Positions 47,865 to 57,268 of a stretch of 64,000 nt of DNA are shown piece after piece (the stretch's first letter is position 1; each line of letters begins with the position of its first letter). The notes under the pieces are model-generated. The model was not told the origin of the DNA. It made no database searches and saw only the letters and a list, made by a program, of their open reading frames with translations. The position numbers were made by a program, and so were the translations under genes. This DNA comes from JAVDCA01 sp035293985 (GTDB lineage Bacteria > Pseudomonadota > Alphaproteobacteria > Rhizobiales > Xanthobacteraceae). The stretch covers positions 310,001 to 374,000 of the forward strand of contig DATGLS010000045.1 of NCBI GenBank assembly GCA_035293985.1, given 5' to 3'.

Positions 47865-49034
47865 TCAGCTCTTCCAAAGCTTCCGGGTCGCCAAATCCGC
47901 GCCGTGCCGCATCGCCTTGAACTTCTCCCAGACCACGCTGACATGAACCTCGGTGCGGTAGAGCGCCTGCGATGAGAAGCCGCAATCGGCGGCGGCGACC
48001 ACGTTGGCGCGCCCGACCCGATCGGCGAAGCGCACGATGCGCTCGGCGATCAGCTCGGGATGCTCGACGATGTTGCTCGCATGCGTGATCACGCCGGGAC
48101 AGATCACCTTCCCGTCCGGAATCTTCACGCTCTCGAACAAATGGTATTCGTGCTCGTGGCGAGGGTTGGCCGCCTCGAAGCTGTAGGACCCGGCATTGAT
48201 CTTCAGCGCATAGGGCAGCACCTGCTGCAGGTTCGCCTCGAACAGGCGCGGCCCTTCATTGATGCCGTAGCAGGTGTGGAAGCGCACCCATTCGGCCGGA
48301 ATGCCGGCGAGCGCCGCATTGGCCGCCTCGACGTAGATCTCGGCGCGCCGCGCCTTGCCCGCATCGTCCAGGTCCGGCTCGACGAAGATGTCGGCCAGGA
48401 ACGGATCGTCCATCTGCACGAGCAGGCCTGCCGCGACGATCGCCCGGTATTCGCGATTGAGCGCGTCGGCGACCGCGTGGAGATACTCCTCCTCGCTCTT
48501 GTAGTATTCGTTGACGCCGACGCCCGACGGCGCGGTCACCGGCAGGAAGACGTGATCGGGCGCGACGCCCGCGGCCGCGGCCGCCGCCTTCACATTGGCG
48601 ATGTCGACCGCAACTGCCTTGTCGCCGCGATAGCGCACCGGCCCGACGCAGACCACCGGCGCGAGCGAAACGATCGCGCCGCCCATCATGGCGTGCTTGA
48701 AATACTCCGCATAATATTCCGGAAAGGCCGCGACCTCTTTGGCGAACAGCGCCATCTTACGGCCCGGCCGCGCCTCGAACCCTTCGAGCCGTTCCTGCAC
48801 GTAGGTGAAGAATCCGGGCTTGGAGAACTCGCCGTCGGTGACGATGTCGACGCCGCAGTCCACCTGCTTGCGCACCACGTCCGCCACAGCCTGCGTGAGC
48901 GTCGCCGCGTACTGCTTCTGATCGAACGGCTGGCCGGCGAACTTCGCCTTCAACATGTCGAGTAGCGCGTGCGGCCGCGGCAGGCTGCCGATATGGGTCG
49001 TCTGGATGCGATTGGTGTTCTGCTGAAGCGCCAC
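47865..49034 (-). CDS. Cobalamin-independent methionine synthase II-like methyltransferase
   Basis: A 389-residue TIM barrel matching the C-terminal catalytic part of MetE and relatives. The zinc ligands are seen in VRFHTCYG and AADCGFSS; TTHIGSLPRP opens the protein as usual. Without the MetE N-terminal half it probably moves a methyl or alkyl group to a thiol in a catabolic or thiol-linked pathway rather than making methionine. A TetR regulator lies 120 bases upstream on the same strand. The ATG at 49034 is preceded by GAGGGGAGGAGCG. Confidence 0.88.
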   Translation of the reverse strand: MALQQNTNRIQTTHIGSLPRPHALLDMLKAKFAGQPFDQKQYAATLTQAVADVVRKQVDCGVDIVTDGEFSKPGFFTYVQERLEGFEARPGRKMALFAKEVAAFPEYYAEYFKHAMMGGAIVSLAPVVCVGPVRYRGDKAVAVDIANVKAAAAAAGVAPDHVFLPVTAPSGVGVNEYYKSEEEYLHAVADALNREYRAIVAAGLLVQMDDPFLADIFVEPDLDDAGKARRAEIYVEAANAALAGIPAEWVRFHTCYGINEGPRLFEANLQQVLPYALKINAGSYSFEAANPRHEHEYHLFESVKIPDGKVICPGVITHASNIVEHPELIAERIVRFADRVGRANVVAAADCGFSSQALYRTEVHVSVVWEKFKAMRHGADLATRKLWKS

Positions 49035-49154
49035 ACGCTCCTCCCCTCATCGCGGCCGTTCGCACGGCAATGAGTGAAACCGTGGTCGTCCGCTCGCACG
49101 CCTGCTTTTGCGCAAAGCGTAACCGATCTCGCGCGACAGTCAAATAAAAAGTCT

Positions 49155-49865
49155 CTACGCTTTTATTTCATTGTTTGCCTGCGTCCGCCGACGCCGGCGC
49201 GTGCGGCCGCGTTCCGCTTTGCTCGTCGCTCTCGGCACGGACATCAATGGTGCGGATGCCTGCTGCAACTCGAGCACCGCGGGCGCGAGCGCCGCCCATG
49301 CTTTGATCACGGCGTGCGGCTTGGCATCGTACGGCAGCCAGCGCCTGACGACGAACACCCCGCGCAGCAAGTAGTGGGTGAGCAGAATGAACCGCTCGGC
49401 GTTGCGGCGCGAGAACCCGGCGGCCGCGAGCGCGTCGAGCCAGATCCGGTTGAGGCCGCGCCGCGCGCGCGCGACGATCGCGCGATGCGGCCGCGCGAAC
49501 TGCGGGTCGGCGCTCGCCGCGATGGCGAGCTCGATCATGGCGCCGAACACCGGACTGAGAAAAAAGTGCCGGGAATCGAGCAGGAAGCGCCTGACCGGAT
49601 CGGTTTCCGCGGAGGCACGCCTGGCCAGCGCGCGCGCGTGATCGAGCGCCGTGTCCATGGCGAACTGCGTCACCGCGACCAGGAGGTCGTTCTTGGTCGG
49701 AAAATACCGCTCCAGGGCCCCGCGCGAGACGCCCGCGCGTGCGGCCACTCGACCGGCGCTGAACTGCGCATAGCCGCGTGCCATCAGAAGCTGCAGCGCG
49801 GCTGCCAAGACCGCCGCTTGCGTGTCACGCCGCCGTTGCTCCTGTGTCTTGCGTACCTTCGCCAT
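49155..49865 (-). CDS. TetR-family transcriptional regulator
   Basis: A 236-residue regulator: an N-terminal DNA-binding domain (about 15-62, AGRVAARAGVSRGALERYFP) and a helical ligand domain, then a very basic tail (GRTRRRRRTQ). It is upstream of the MetE-like gene and downstream of a LysR gene on the same strand, so it likely controls this cluster. The ligand is unknown. Confidence 0.88.
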   Translation of the reverse strand: MAKVRKTQEQRRRDTQAAVLAAALQLLMARGYAQFSAGRVAARAGVSRGALERYFPTKNDLLVAVTQFAMDTALDHARALARRASAETDPVRRFLLDSRHFFLSPVFGAMIELAIAASADPQFARPHRAIVARARRGLNRIWLDALAAAGFSRRNAERFILLTHYLLRGVFVVRRWLPYDAKPHAVIKAWAALAPAVLELQQASAPLMSVPRATSKAERGRTRRRRRTQANNEIKA

Positions 49866-49874
49866 TCGTCCCCG

Positions 49875-50807
49875 CTAGGCTCCTCTATCGTCGAGCAGCT
49901 CCGCATACGGCCAGTCGCCGCACGCGATCCGCTCGGCGACGAACTGGCGCAGCGCCGCCGCCACGCGACGTACCGCGCTCGTGTGCGCCCGCGCTCGGTT
50001 GACGCAAAGATTCCAAGTCAGGAATAGGCCCTTGATCGGCGCCGCGCTGATGGTCGCCCGGCTGCCGAGCCGTCCGTGCACCACGCAGTACGGCATCGGC
50101 GTATGGCCGAGGTCGCGACGGCTGAGCTCGATGCACAGCGATAGGGTCTCGGCCTCGATCCGGCTGACAAGCTTCAGTCCTGCCCGCCGCAGCGAATTCT
50201 CCACATAGGCGCGCACCACGTTCGGCCGCCCCGGCATGATGATCTCGGCGTCGGCCAGCCTCGACAGCGGCACCGGCCGGTCCATGCTCAGCCCGGCGCT
50301 GCGGCCCGCCACCAGCATCATCCGCTCGCGCACCAGGGGCGTCACCTCGAAATGCGCCGGCGCGCGTTCGAGCGACACCAGCAGGGCGACATCGAGCAGT
50401 GCATCCTCCATCCACCGACGCAAAGCGTTGTTGATGCCTTCATAGACGCGCAGCGTGACCTTCGGCTGATCGGCCGCGCACGATTCGATGAATGGCGCCG
50501 TCACGACGCGCTGCATCGAGGGGGTGAGCCCGATCGCCACCTGCGTGCCGGTCTTCGCGCCGATCTCATGCCGCAGCAGATCGATCTGGTGCAGGATCGC
50601 GGGCGATCGCTCGACCAGGAGGGCGCCGGCATCGGTGAGCGCAATGCCGCGCGGCGAGCGGATCAACAGCGGTGTGCCGATATCGTGCTCGAGGAGCGAA
50701 AGCCAGCGTGACAGGGACGGCTGGGCAAGCCCGAGCTCGTCTGCCGCCCGGTTGATGCTGCCGTGCTCGACGGTGCGCAGGAAGTACTCGAGCAGCCTCG
50801 CGTCCAC
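49875..50807 (-). CDS. LysR-family transcriptional regulator
   Basis: A 310-residue LysR protein with helix-turn-helix LEYFLRTVEHGSINRAADEL at the start and an effector-binding domain after. The probable start is the GTG at 50807; an in-frame TTG at 50864 would add 19 residues. It is divergent from the luciferase-like gene, the usual LysR layout, so regulation of that gene and of the PEP-mutase-family gene is likely. Confidence 0.87.
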   Translation of the reverse strand: MDARLLEYFLRTVEHGSINRAADELGLAQPSLSRWLSLLEHDIGTPLLIRSPRGIALTDAGALLVERSPAILHQIDLLRHEIGAKTGTQVAIGLTPSMQRVVTAPFIESCAADQPKVTLRVYEGINNALRRWMEDALLDVALLVSLERAPAHFEVTPLVRERMMLVAGRSAGLSMDRPVPLSRLADAEIIMPGRPNVVRAYVENSLRRAGLKLVSRIEAETLSLCIELSRRDLGHTPMPYCVVHGRLGSRATISAAPIKGLFLTWNLCVNRARAHTSAVRRVAAALRQFVAERIACGDWPYAELLDDRGA

Positions 50808-50944
50808 GTGCGCCTCCCGCGCCGGCACCGTCAGGCATGGCCGCGGCCGGGCCCAGTCATACAAAAATGTATAACGACTATAGCGGGATACTTCTTTTCC
50901 TCAAACGCCGGCCGCCGGAGGCTAGGGCGCCCTCGAGCCGTGTT

Positions 50945-51994
50945 ATGCCCCCAGTGATCGAGCCGATGATCAAACCTTGGATCTTCGAATTCCTGCCCGA
51001 GCTGGGCAGCCCGAGCGTCGAGCCGGAGCCGCGCGATGTGACGGCGCTGTTCGCCCGCTACCTCGATCTGTGGGTGCGCGATGAGGCCCTCGGCTTCGAG
51101 GGCATTTTTTTCAGCGAGCACCATTTCGGCCGGTCCTACTCGCCCTCCCCCAATCTCCTGATCGCGGCCCTCGCAATGCGAACGAGGAAGCTCCGGCTCG
51201 GCGTGATGGGTGTCGTGCTGCCCTACTACCATCCGGCCCGGGTGGTGGAAGAGATCGGCATGCTCGATCACCTGACCGGCGGCCGGCTGGAGATCGGCAC
51301 CGCGGTCGGCGTGCCGCAGGAGCTGCGGCGCCTGAACATGACCATGGCGGAGGCACGCGAACGCAACGACGAGATTCTCGCCGTTCTCGATGCGGCCCTC
51401 GCCGACCGCGTCGTGTCGCACCAAGGCAAGTATTTCGCCTTCTCCGATCTGCGCCTGTTGCCGCGGCCGCTGCAGCAGCCCTCGCCGCCGCGCTGGACGA
51501 CGGTGGTGAGCGCCGACTCGGCGCGCCGGGCCGCGCGACGACGGATCAAGATCAGCACCGGGTTCAACTCGACACAGACCATCAAGGGCATCTTCGACGC
51601 CTATCGGACAGAAGCGGCTGCCGCCGGGTACGATGCGACACCCGAGTGCTTCGCGTTGCGGCGGCGCGTAACGGTCGGGCCGACGCGCGAGCAAGCGCGC
51701 CGCTCGGCGCAGGCCGTCACCGATCGATTGAAGAGCTTCGTCGCCGAGGACGAGCGGGTGAGCGCGCACGTGCCCGATGCGCCGGCGCCGACCGGCGGGT
51801 TCACGTTGAGCGACGAGGAGTTCATCACCGGCACCGCCGACGACGTCGCCGGGCAGATCATCGCCCAGTGCCACAGCGTCGGCGCCGGGCATTTCCTGAC
51901 GGTGCTCAATTGGAGCGCGCCGGTCGACGAGGTCACGCAGGCGCACGAGCTGTTCGGCCGCGCGGCCATTCCCCTGCTGCGGGGGACGGGCTAA
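50945..51994 (+). CDS. LLM-class flavin-dependent oxidoreductase
   Basis: A 349-residue luciferase-like TIM barrel using FMN and O2 or F420. Motifs include FFSEHHFGRSYSPSPNLLIA, VMGVVLPYYHPARVVEEIGM and LEIGTAVG. Members oxidise aldehydes, alkanesulfonates or other small organics. ATG starts exist at 50945 and 50966. The next gene, a PEP-mutase-family enzyme, starts 45 bases downstream, so they form one operon. The substrate is unknown. Confidence 0.88.
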   Translation: MPPVIEPMIKPWIFEFLPELGSPSVEPEPRDVTALFARYLDLWVRDEALGFEGIFFSEHHFGRSYSPSPNLLIAALAMRTRKLRLGVMGVVLPYYHPARVVEEIGMLDHLTGGRLEIGTAVGVPQELRRLNMTMAEARERNDEILAVLDAALADRVVSHQGKYFAFSDLRLLPRPLQQPSPPRWTTVVSADSARRAARRRIKISTGFNSTQTIKGIFDAYRTEAAAAGYDATPECFALRRRVTVGPTREQARRSAQAVTDRLKSFVAEDERVSAHVPDAPAPTGGFTLSDEEFITGTADDVAGQIIAQCHSVGAGHFLTVLNWSAPVDEVTQAHELFGRAAIPLLRGTG

Positions 51995-52039
51995 TCAACC
52001 GGTCTTGTCCGGCGAGGACGCCGATCCGGGAGACGGTCG

Positions 52040-52909
52040 ATGCCACGAAGCTTTCGCCAGGTCATCAACGCGGCAGTCGCCGAAAGGCGCTTTCTCGTCG
52101 TGCCGGGCGCACACGATGCGCTGAGCGCGAGGCTGATCGAGAAGATCGGATTCGAGGCCTATTTCATCGGCGGCTTTCCGGCGGTCGGCGCGCGCTACGG
52201 CGTGCCCGATATCGGGCTCAAGGGTTTTGGCGAAATCTCCGCTTGCGTGCGCGACATCGTGGCGGCGAGCAGCCTGCCGGTCTTCGTCGACGGCGACGAC
52301 GGCTACGGCGACGTCAAGAACGTCGTGCAGACGGTGCGAAGCTACGAGCGCATGGGCGTGAGCGCGATCCTGATCGAGGATCAGCAGTGGCCCAAACGCT
52401 GCGGCCACATGGCCGGCAAGAAGGTCGTGCCGGTCGAGCTCGCCGAAGCCAAGATTCGCGCCGCCTGCGCCGAGCGTCTCAATCCCGAGACCTGGATCCT
52501 GGCGCGGACGGACGCGCGGGCCGTCCATGGTCTCGACGACGCGCTGCGCCGCGCCGAGCGTTTCCTCGCCGCGGGTGCCGACGGCATTTTCATCGAGGCG
52601 CCGCGCAGCGTCGAGGAGCTTCAGATCATCGGCCAGGCGTTCGACGTGCCGCAAATCTGCAACCCGCTCATGGGCGGCGACACGCCGATCCTCGGCATGG
52701 CGGAGCTCGCCGCGCTCGGCTTCCGTTGCGCGGTGCTCGGCCTCGATACGCTCATGCACGCCGCCAAGGCGGTCGAGGCGGTTTTGGTCGACATGAAGAC
52801 GGGAAAATTCGCCCGCCGCAGCGACGGCATGGATTTCGAGGCCTACAAAAAGCTCGTGGGTTTCGACGAATGGGAGAGGATCGACGAGCAATTTGCGCCG
52901 CGATCATGA
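52040..52909 (+). CDS. Isocitrate lyase/PEP mutase-family enzyme
   Basis: A 289-residue barrel of the PEP mutase/isocitrate lyase superfamily. It has VFVDGDDGYGD (metal-binding Asp region), ILIEDQQWPKRCGHMAGK (active-site loop; the Cys of the KKCGH type) and VPGAHDALSARL. Members include methylisocitrate lyase, oxaloacetate decarboxylase and carboxyphosphonoenolpyruvate mutase; the length and sequence fit the lyase/decarboxylase side, but the exact reaction is open. Confidence 0.87.
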   Translation: MPRSFRQVINAAVAERRFLVVPGAHDALSARLIEKIGFEAYFIGGFPAVGARYGVPDIGLKGFGEISACVRDIVAASSLPVFVDGDDGYGDVKNVVQTVRSYERMGVSAILIEDQQWPKRCGHMAGKKVVPVELAEAKIRAACAERLNPETWILARTDARAVHGLDDALRRAERFLAAGADGIFIEAPRSVEELQIIGQAFDVPQICNPLMGGDTPILGMAELAALGFRCAVLGLDTLMHAAKAVEAVLVDMKTGKFARRSDGMDFEAYKKLVGFDEWERIDEQFAPRS

Positions 52910-52916
52910 GGGTGGG

Positions 52917-53635
52917 CTATCCCCGCTCCTCTTCGGCGATCTCCCGTTCCGCCGCATGCAACGCTTGCGGCTCGACCAGCAGGCCCTGCCGCTCGTAACG
53001 GCCGCGCGTCTTGCTGAAGCGCACCACCACGGCATGGCGCGGACTTTTGGCCCTGGCGCGACGCGTGAGCAGCGCGTTGCCGCGTTCGAGAATTCGAGGT
53101 CGCCGAGCCCCGCGGAGGCGAGGCACGCGGGCCCCTCCTTCTCCATGATCAGCAGCCCTTCGCCGCTGCCGCACCGATGGCATCCCCCATCCCGATTTAA
53201 CGGCGAGATGACCACGAGCTCGGCCGCTCGGGCTGCCGTCGCGTGCAGGCGCTCGCGTTGCTTCTCGGTGAGATCACCTGCGATGCAATGGAAGCGATAG
53301 CGACGCTCGGTAGTGTCGTCGCCGCTGCGGCTGAACCGCAGCGCCGGCCGCGCCGGCGTGCGGCCCACATACTCGGCCTCGGTCGCGACCAGTCCCTTGC
53401 CCTGCGCCCATGTCGCCAGCAGCCGCACGGCCTAGACGATACGGGCCGGATCGACCTGCATGACCTGCTCCAGGCACTCGACCTGCCCCAGCCGCCAGCG
53501 CTGAGCGGAGCTGGGATCGAGCCAGCCGATGCGAAGGAACACGTCGAATGGGCTCACGTCTCTTTGCGCCGCGAGTGCCGCGTCGGCGGGTCGCGCAACG
53601 CGCTCCTCCAGCGGCCGGTGATTGGCGCGACTCAT
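52917..53635 (-). pseudogene. DUF2293 protein, with premature stop and frameshift
   Basis: Pieced together on the minus strand: MSRANHRPLEERVARPADAA starts at 53635 and runs to DPARIV, where a TAG at 53432-53434 interrupts. The same frame then continues AVRLLATWAQGKGLVATEAE through CHRCGSGEGLLIMEKEG (a zinc pair) to GLGDLEF. There the frame shifts, and the C-terminal DUF2293 core KTRGRYERQGLLVE lies in the other frame, ending at 52917. Two lesions make a pseudogene likely. Confidence 0.78.
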
Positions 53636-53772
53636 CGTCGACCGTGGGCGCCTGCAGATTGGGCCCGAGCCGCCAAGCCAGGGGCGACCGCGGCGGTGGC
53701 GCGATGGATTCGCAGGAATGGCCTTACCGGCGGGTGAATTGCATTGCGCAATTTTCAAATGCATGAAGCCGT

Positions 53773-53798
53773 CATGCCCGGCACGAATGCCGGGCATG
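53773..53798. terminator. Perfect 11-pair hairpin before the clpA stop
   Basis: CATGCCCGGCA-CGAA-TGCCGGGCATG. It lies just downstream of clpA on the clpA strand. Such GTCATGCCCGGC palindromes are common dispersed repeats in Rhizobiales; here it may end the clpSA transcript. Confidence 0.6.
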
Positions 53799-53829
53799 CC
53801 GTCGCGCATCAAAGAGAGTTAGAGCCGCT

Positions 53830-56280
53830 CTACACCTTCACCAGCGGCACCTTCGGCACCATGCCGCCGCGGCCGGACGGGCCGCCGGAGCTGCCCGGCC
53901 CGCCAGATCCGCCCGGCCCGCCTTTCGGCTTGGGCGAGCGGCGGCGCACGCGCTTCGGCTTCGGGGCGCCCGGAATCTCCTCCGGCTTCGGCGTGATCGG
54001 CCCATCGAGGAACTCGAACCCGAGCTTGTCGAGACCGGCCTCGTCCTTGGTGAGGATCACCTTGACGTGGCCGCCGCCCTTGAGCTTGCCGAACAGCACC
54101 TCGTCGGCGAGCGCCTTCTTGATGTGCTCCTGGATCACCCGCGCCATCGGGCGGGCGCCCATCTGCTCGTCGTAGCCGTGCGCAATAAGCCACTTCGAGG
54201 CGTCCTCGGAAAGCTCGATCGTCACGTCGCGGTCGGCGAGCTGCGCCTCGAGCTGGAGCACGAACTTCTCCACGACCTTGGCGATGATCTCCGGGGTGAG
54301 GTGATTGAACGTGATGATGGCGTCGAGCCGGTTGCGGAACTCAGGCGCGAACATTCGGTTGATCGCCTCGTGATCGTCGCCCTCGCGCTTCTGCCGGTGG
54401 AAGCCGTAGGCCGCCTTGGCGAGATCGGCCGCGCCCGCGTTCGTGGTCATGATCAGGATCACGTTGCGGAAGTCGACCTGCTTGCCGTTGTGGTCGGTGA
54501 GCTTGCCGTGGTCCATGATCTGCAAGAGCACGTTGAACAGATCCGGATGCGCCTTCTCGACCTCGTCGAGCAGCAGCACGCAGTGCGGGTGCTGGTCGAC
54601 GCCGTCGGTCAAGAGACCGCCCTGGTCGAAGCCGACATAGCCGGGAGGCGCGCCGATCAGGCGCGACACCGTGTGGCGCTCCATGTACTCCGACATGTCG
54701 AAGCGCAGAAGCTCGACCCCGAGCGAGGCCGCGAGCTGCTTGGCAACTTCCGTCTTGCCGACGCCGGTCGGGCCGGAAAAGAGGTAGCAGCCGATCGGCT
54801 TCTCGGGCTCGCGCAGCCCGGCGCGGGCGAGCTTGATCGACGCGGAGAGTGCCTCGATCGGCTTGTCCTGGCCGTACACCACGCGCTTGAGCGTCGTCTC
54901 GAGATGGGCTAGCACCTCGGCATCGTCCTTCGACACGGTCTTCGGAGGGATGCGCGCCATCGTGGCGATCGTCGCCTCGACCTCTTTGAGGCCGATCGTC
55001 TTTTTGCGCCGGCTCTCCGGCAGCAGCATCTGGGCGGCGCCCGATTCGTCGATCACGTCGATCGCCTTGTCGGGCAGCTTGCGGTCATGGATGTAGCGGG
55101 CCGACAGCTCGACCGCAGCCTTGATGGCGTCGTTGGTGTATTTGAGCTTGTGGTAGTCCTCGAAGTACGGCTTGAGACCTTTCAGGATCTCGATCGCATC
55201 CGGGATCGACGGCTCATTGACGTCGATCTTCTGGAAGCGGCGCACCAGCGCGCGATCCTTCTCGAAGTACTGGCGGTACTCCTTGTACGTGGTCGACCCG
55301 ATGCAGCGCACCGTGCCGGAGGCCAGCGCCGGCTTGAGCAGGTTCGAGGCATCCATCGCACCGCCCGAGGTCGCGCCGGCGCCGATCACGGTGTGGATCT
55401 CGTCGATGAACAGGATCGCGCCCGGATACGCCTCGAGCTCCTTGATCACCTGCTTCAACCGCTCCTCGAAATCGCCGCGGTAGCGCGTCCCGGCGAGCAG
55501 CGTGCCCATGTCGAGCGCGAAAACGGTGGCGTTGCGCAGAACGTCGGGCACCTCGTTGTTGATGATGCGACGGGCGAGGCCCTCGGCGATCGCGGTCTTG
55601 CCGACGCCGGCCTCGCCGACGAACAGCGGATTGTTCTTCTGCCGGCGGCACAGCACCTGGATGGTGCGGTTGATCTCGCTGTCGCGGCCGATCAGCGGGT
55701 CGATCTTGCCCTCGCGCGCCTTCTTGTTGAGGTTGACGCAGTAGGTATCGAGGGCGTCGCCCTTCTTCTTCGGCTCCTCGTTGCCCTTGCTCTCGGCCTC
55801 CTCGTCGACGCCGCGCGCCGGCCGCGCTTCCGTCAATCCAGGACGCTTGGCGATGCCGTGGCTGATGTAGTTGACCGCGTCGTAGCGGGTCATCTCCTGC
55901 TCCTGCAGGAAATAGGCCGCGTGGCTCTCGCGCTCGGCGAAAATCGCGACCAGCACGTTCGCGCCCGTCACCTCCTCGCGGCCGGACGACTGTACGTGGA
56001 TGACGGCGCGCTGGATGACGCGCTGAAACCCGGCGGTGGGCTTCGAATCCTCCGTGCCTTCGGTCACCAGGTTGTCGAGCTCGGATTCGACGTAGGCGGT
56101 GAGATCGCGCTTGAGCTTGTCGAGATCGACGTTGCAGGCGCGCATGACGGCGGCCGCGTCCTGGTCGTCGATCAGGGCGAGGAGCAGATGCTCGAGCGTC
56201 GCATATTCGTGGTGCCGCTCATTGGCGAGCGCGAGCGCCCGGTGAAGCGACTGTTCGAGGCTGCGCGAGAATGTTGGCAT
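53830..56280 (-). CDS. clpA: ATP-dependent Clp protease ATP-binding subunit ClpA
   Basis: An 816-residue AAA+ unfoldase that feeds ClpP. It has an N-terminal Clp-N repeat domain (MPTFSRSLEQSLHRALALAN), the first AAA+ module with GEAGVGKTAIAEGLA, and a second one with FSGPTGVGKTEVAKQLA. The MPTF start and the loop VLLQIMDHGKLTDHNGK fit ClpA rather than ClpB. The tail is Gly/Pro-rich and ends KVPLVKV. clpS lies upstream, with a small ORF between that overlaps this start codon. Confidence 0.95.
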   Translation of the reverse strand: MPTFSRSLEQSLHRALALANERHHEYATLEHLLLALIDDQDAAAVMRACNVDLDKLKRDLTAYVESELDNLVTEGTEDSKPTAGFQRVIQRAVIHVQSSGREEVTGANVLVAIFAERESHAAYFLQEQEMTRYDAVNYISHGIAKRPGLTEARPARGVDEEAESKGNEEPKKKGDALDTYCVNLNKKAREGKIDPLIGRDSEINRTIQVLCRRQKNNPLFVGEAGVGKTAIAEGLARRIINNEVPDVLRNATVFALDMGTLLAGTRYRGDFEERLKQVIKELEAYPGAILFIDEIHTVIGAGATSGGAMDASNLLKPALASGTVRCIGSTTYKEYRQYFEKDRALVRRFQKIDVNEPSIPDAIEILKGLKPYFEDYHKLKYTNDAIKAAVELSARYIHDRKLPDKAIDVIDESGAAQMLLPESRRKKTIGLKEVEATIATMARIPPKTVSKDDAEVLAHLETTLKRVVYGQDKPIEALSASIKLARAGLREPEKPIGCYLFSGPTGVGKTEVAKQLAASLGVELLRFDMSEYMERHTVSRLIGAPPGYVGFDQGGLLTDGVDQHPHCVLLLDEVEKAHPDLFNVLLQIMDHGKLTDHNGKQVDFRNVILIMTTNAGAADLAKAAYGFHRQKREGDDHEAINRMFAPEFRNRLDAIITFNHLTPEIIAKVVEKFVLQLEAQLADRDVTIELSEDASKWLIAHGYDEQMGARPMARVIQEHIKKALADEVLFGKLKGGGHVKVILTKDEAGLDKLGFEFLDGPITPKPEEIPGAPKPKRVRRRSPKPKGGPGGSGGPGSSGGPSGRGGMVPKVPLVKV

Positions 56281-56399
56281 CAGGTTCTCATGTCTTCCGG
56301 TTGGCTCCCGGGAGCCCTTCTGGCCCCGGTCGTCGGGCCGCGGCGTGCCGCGGCCGTCGTCTTGGCCATGGTCTTGGTTTTGGCCTTGGCCTTGATCAT
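56280..56399 (-). CDS. Small basic ORF between clpS and clpA
   Basis: A 39-residue open frame, MIKAKAKTKTMAKTTAAARR then GPTTGARRAPGSQPEDMRT. Its TGA overlaps the clpA ATG (ATGA), and it starts 12 bases after the clpS stop behind a GA-rich stretch. The overlap suggests translational coupling to clpA. The product is Lys/Ala-rich and could bind nucleic acid, or the frame may simply keep ribosomes moving into clpA. No family is known. Confidence 0.45.
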   Translation of the reverse strand: MIKAKAKTKTMAKTTAAARRGPTTGARRAPGSQPEDMRT

Positions 56400-56410
56400 A
56401 TATGTCGCTT

Positions 56411-56830
56411 CTACTTTTTCTCCATCACGCATTGCAGAGGGTGCTGGTGCTTGCGGGCGAAGTCCATGACCTGCGTCACCTTGGTCTCGGCGATCTCGTA
56501 GGTGAAGATGCCGCACTCCCCGATCCCGTGATGATGCACGTGAAGCATGATTCGCGTCGCCGCCTCCCGGTCCTTGTTGAAGAAGCGCTCCAGCACGTGC
56601 ACCACGAATTCCATCGGGGTGTAGTCGTCGTTCAACAAGAGAACGCGGTAAAGGTTCGGTCGTTTCGTCTGCGGCTTGGTCTTGGTGATGACCGCCGTCC
56701 CAGGCCCTTGTGTTCCGCCCTCGCCGCTGCGCCGCTTGTCGTCGCCAGCGAGCCGCGGCGTGCCGTCGATCGGGGCGGCTCCCATTGCCCCTTGCGGGAA
56801 CGGCAGCGCTGGGCGGGCGGATGGTCTCAT
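56411..56830 (-). CDS. clpS: ATP-dependent Clp protease adaptor ClpS
   Basis: A 139-residue adaptor that delivers N-degron substrates to ClpA. The ClpS core RPNLYRVLLLNDDYTPMEFV and the downstream HVHHHGIGECGIFTYE and QVMDFARKHQHPLQCVMEKK are intact. The N-terminal 50 residues are disordered and of unusual length. ATG at 56830 gives the full frame; ATG at 56785 is a shorter alternative. A tandem 13-bp repeat sits directly upstream of the longer start. Confidence 0.95.
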   Translation of the reverse strand: MRPSARPALPFPQGAMGAAPIDGTPRLAGDDKRRSGEGGTQGPGTAVITKTKPQTKRPNLYRVLLLNDDYTPMEFVVHVLERFFNKDREAATRIMLHVHHHGIGECGIFTYEIAETKVTQVMDFARKHQHPLQCVMEKK

Positions 56831-56835
56831 GTCGG

Positions 56836-56900
56836 TCGCAAGTCTCAGTCGCAAGTCTCAGTCGCAAGTCTGGGTCGCAAGTCTGGGTCGCAAGTCCGGA
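56836..56900. repeat. Five tandem 13-bp repeats before clpS
   Basis: Units TCGCAAGTCTCAG, TCGCAAGTCTCAG, TCGCAAGTCTGGG, TCGCAAGTCTGGG and TCGCAAGTCCGGA stand head to tail, ending six bases from the clpS ATG. On the clpS strand the unit reads as CTTGCGAC boxes in the 5' leader. It could be a regulator-binding array or a slipped-strand microsatellite. Confidence 0.9.
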
Positions 56901-57268
56901 ACCTCGAAGCGCGGGCTGCCCCCTCGGTCGGTTTACCGAGAATGCCGCAAAGCCACGCGTCGGTGTAGTTAAATAATAGGCAACGCCCGCCTTCGCCACC
57001 AGACCAGTTCATTTCCTACCGCGGGTCAGCCTGCCCCCCTTCTGTCAGGCCCGACTCAAAGCACGGTCCGTGCCAACGGCCAACATCCCGGGCCATTGCG
57101 CCTCTTTCCGGCGAGGCTCCGGGCAGGCTTCCGACATCGCCGCGAAGCACCGCTAGTTACGAATCCATTGCGCGAAGGAGGCGAAAATTCGGCATTGGGA
57201 CAACGGAAGTGCAAGGCAACACCGGCATATATCGCGGGTCAAAAGTGCCAACGTGGAGAGCCCTCGTC

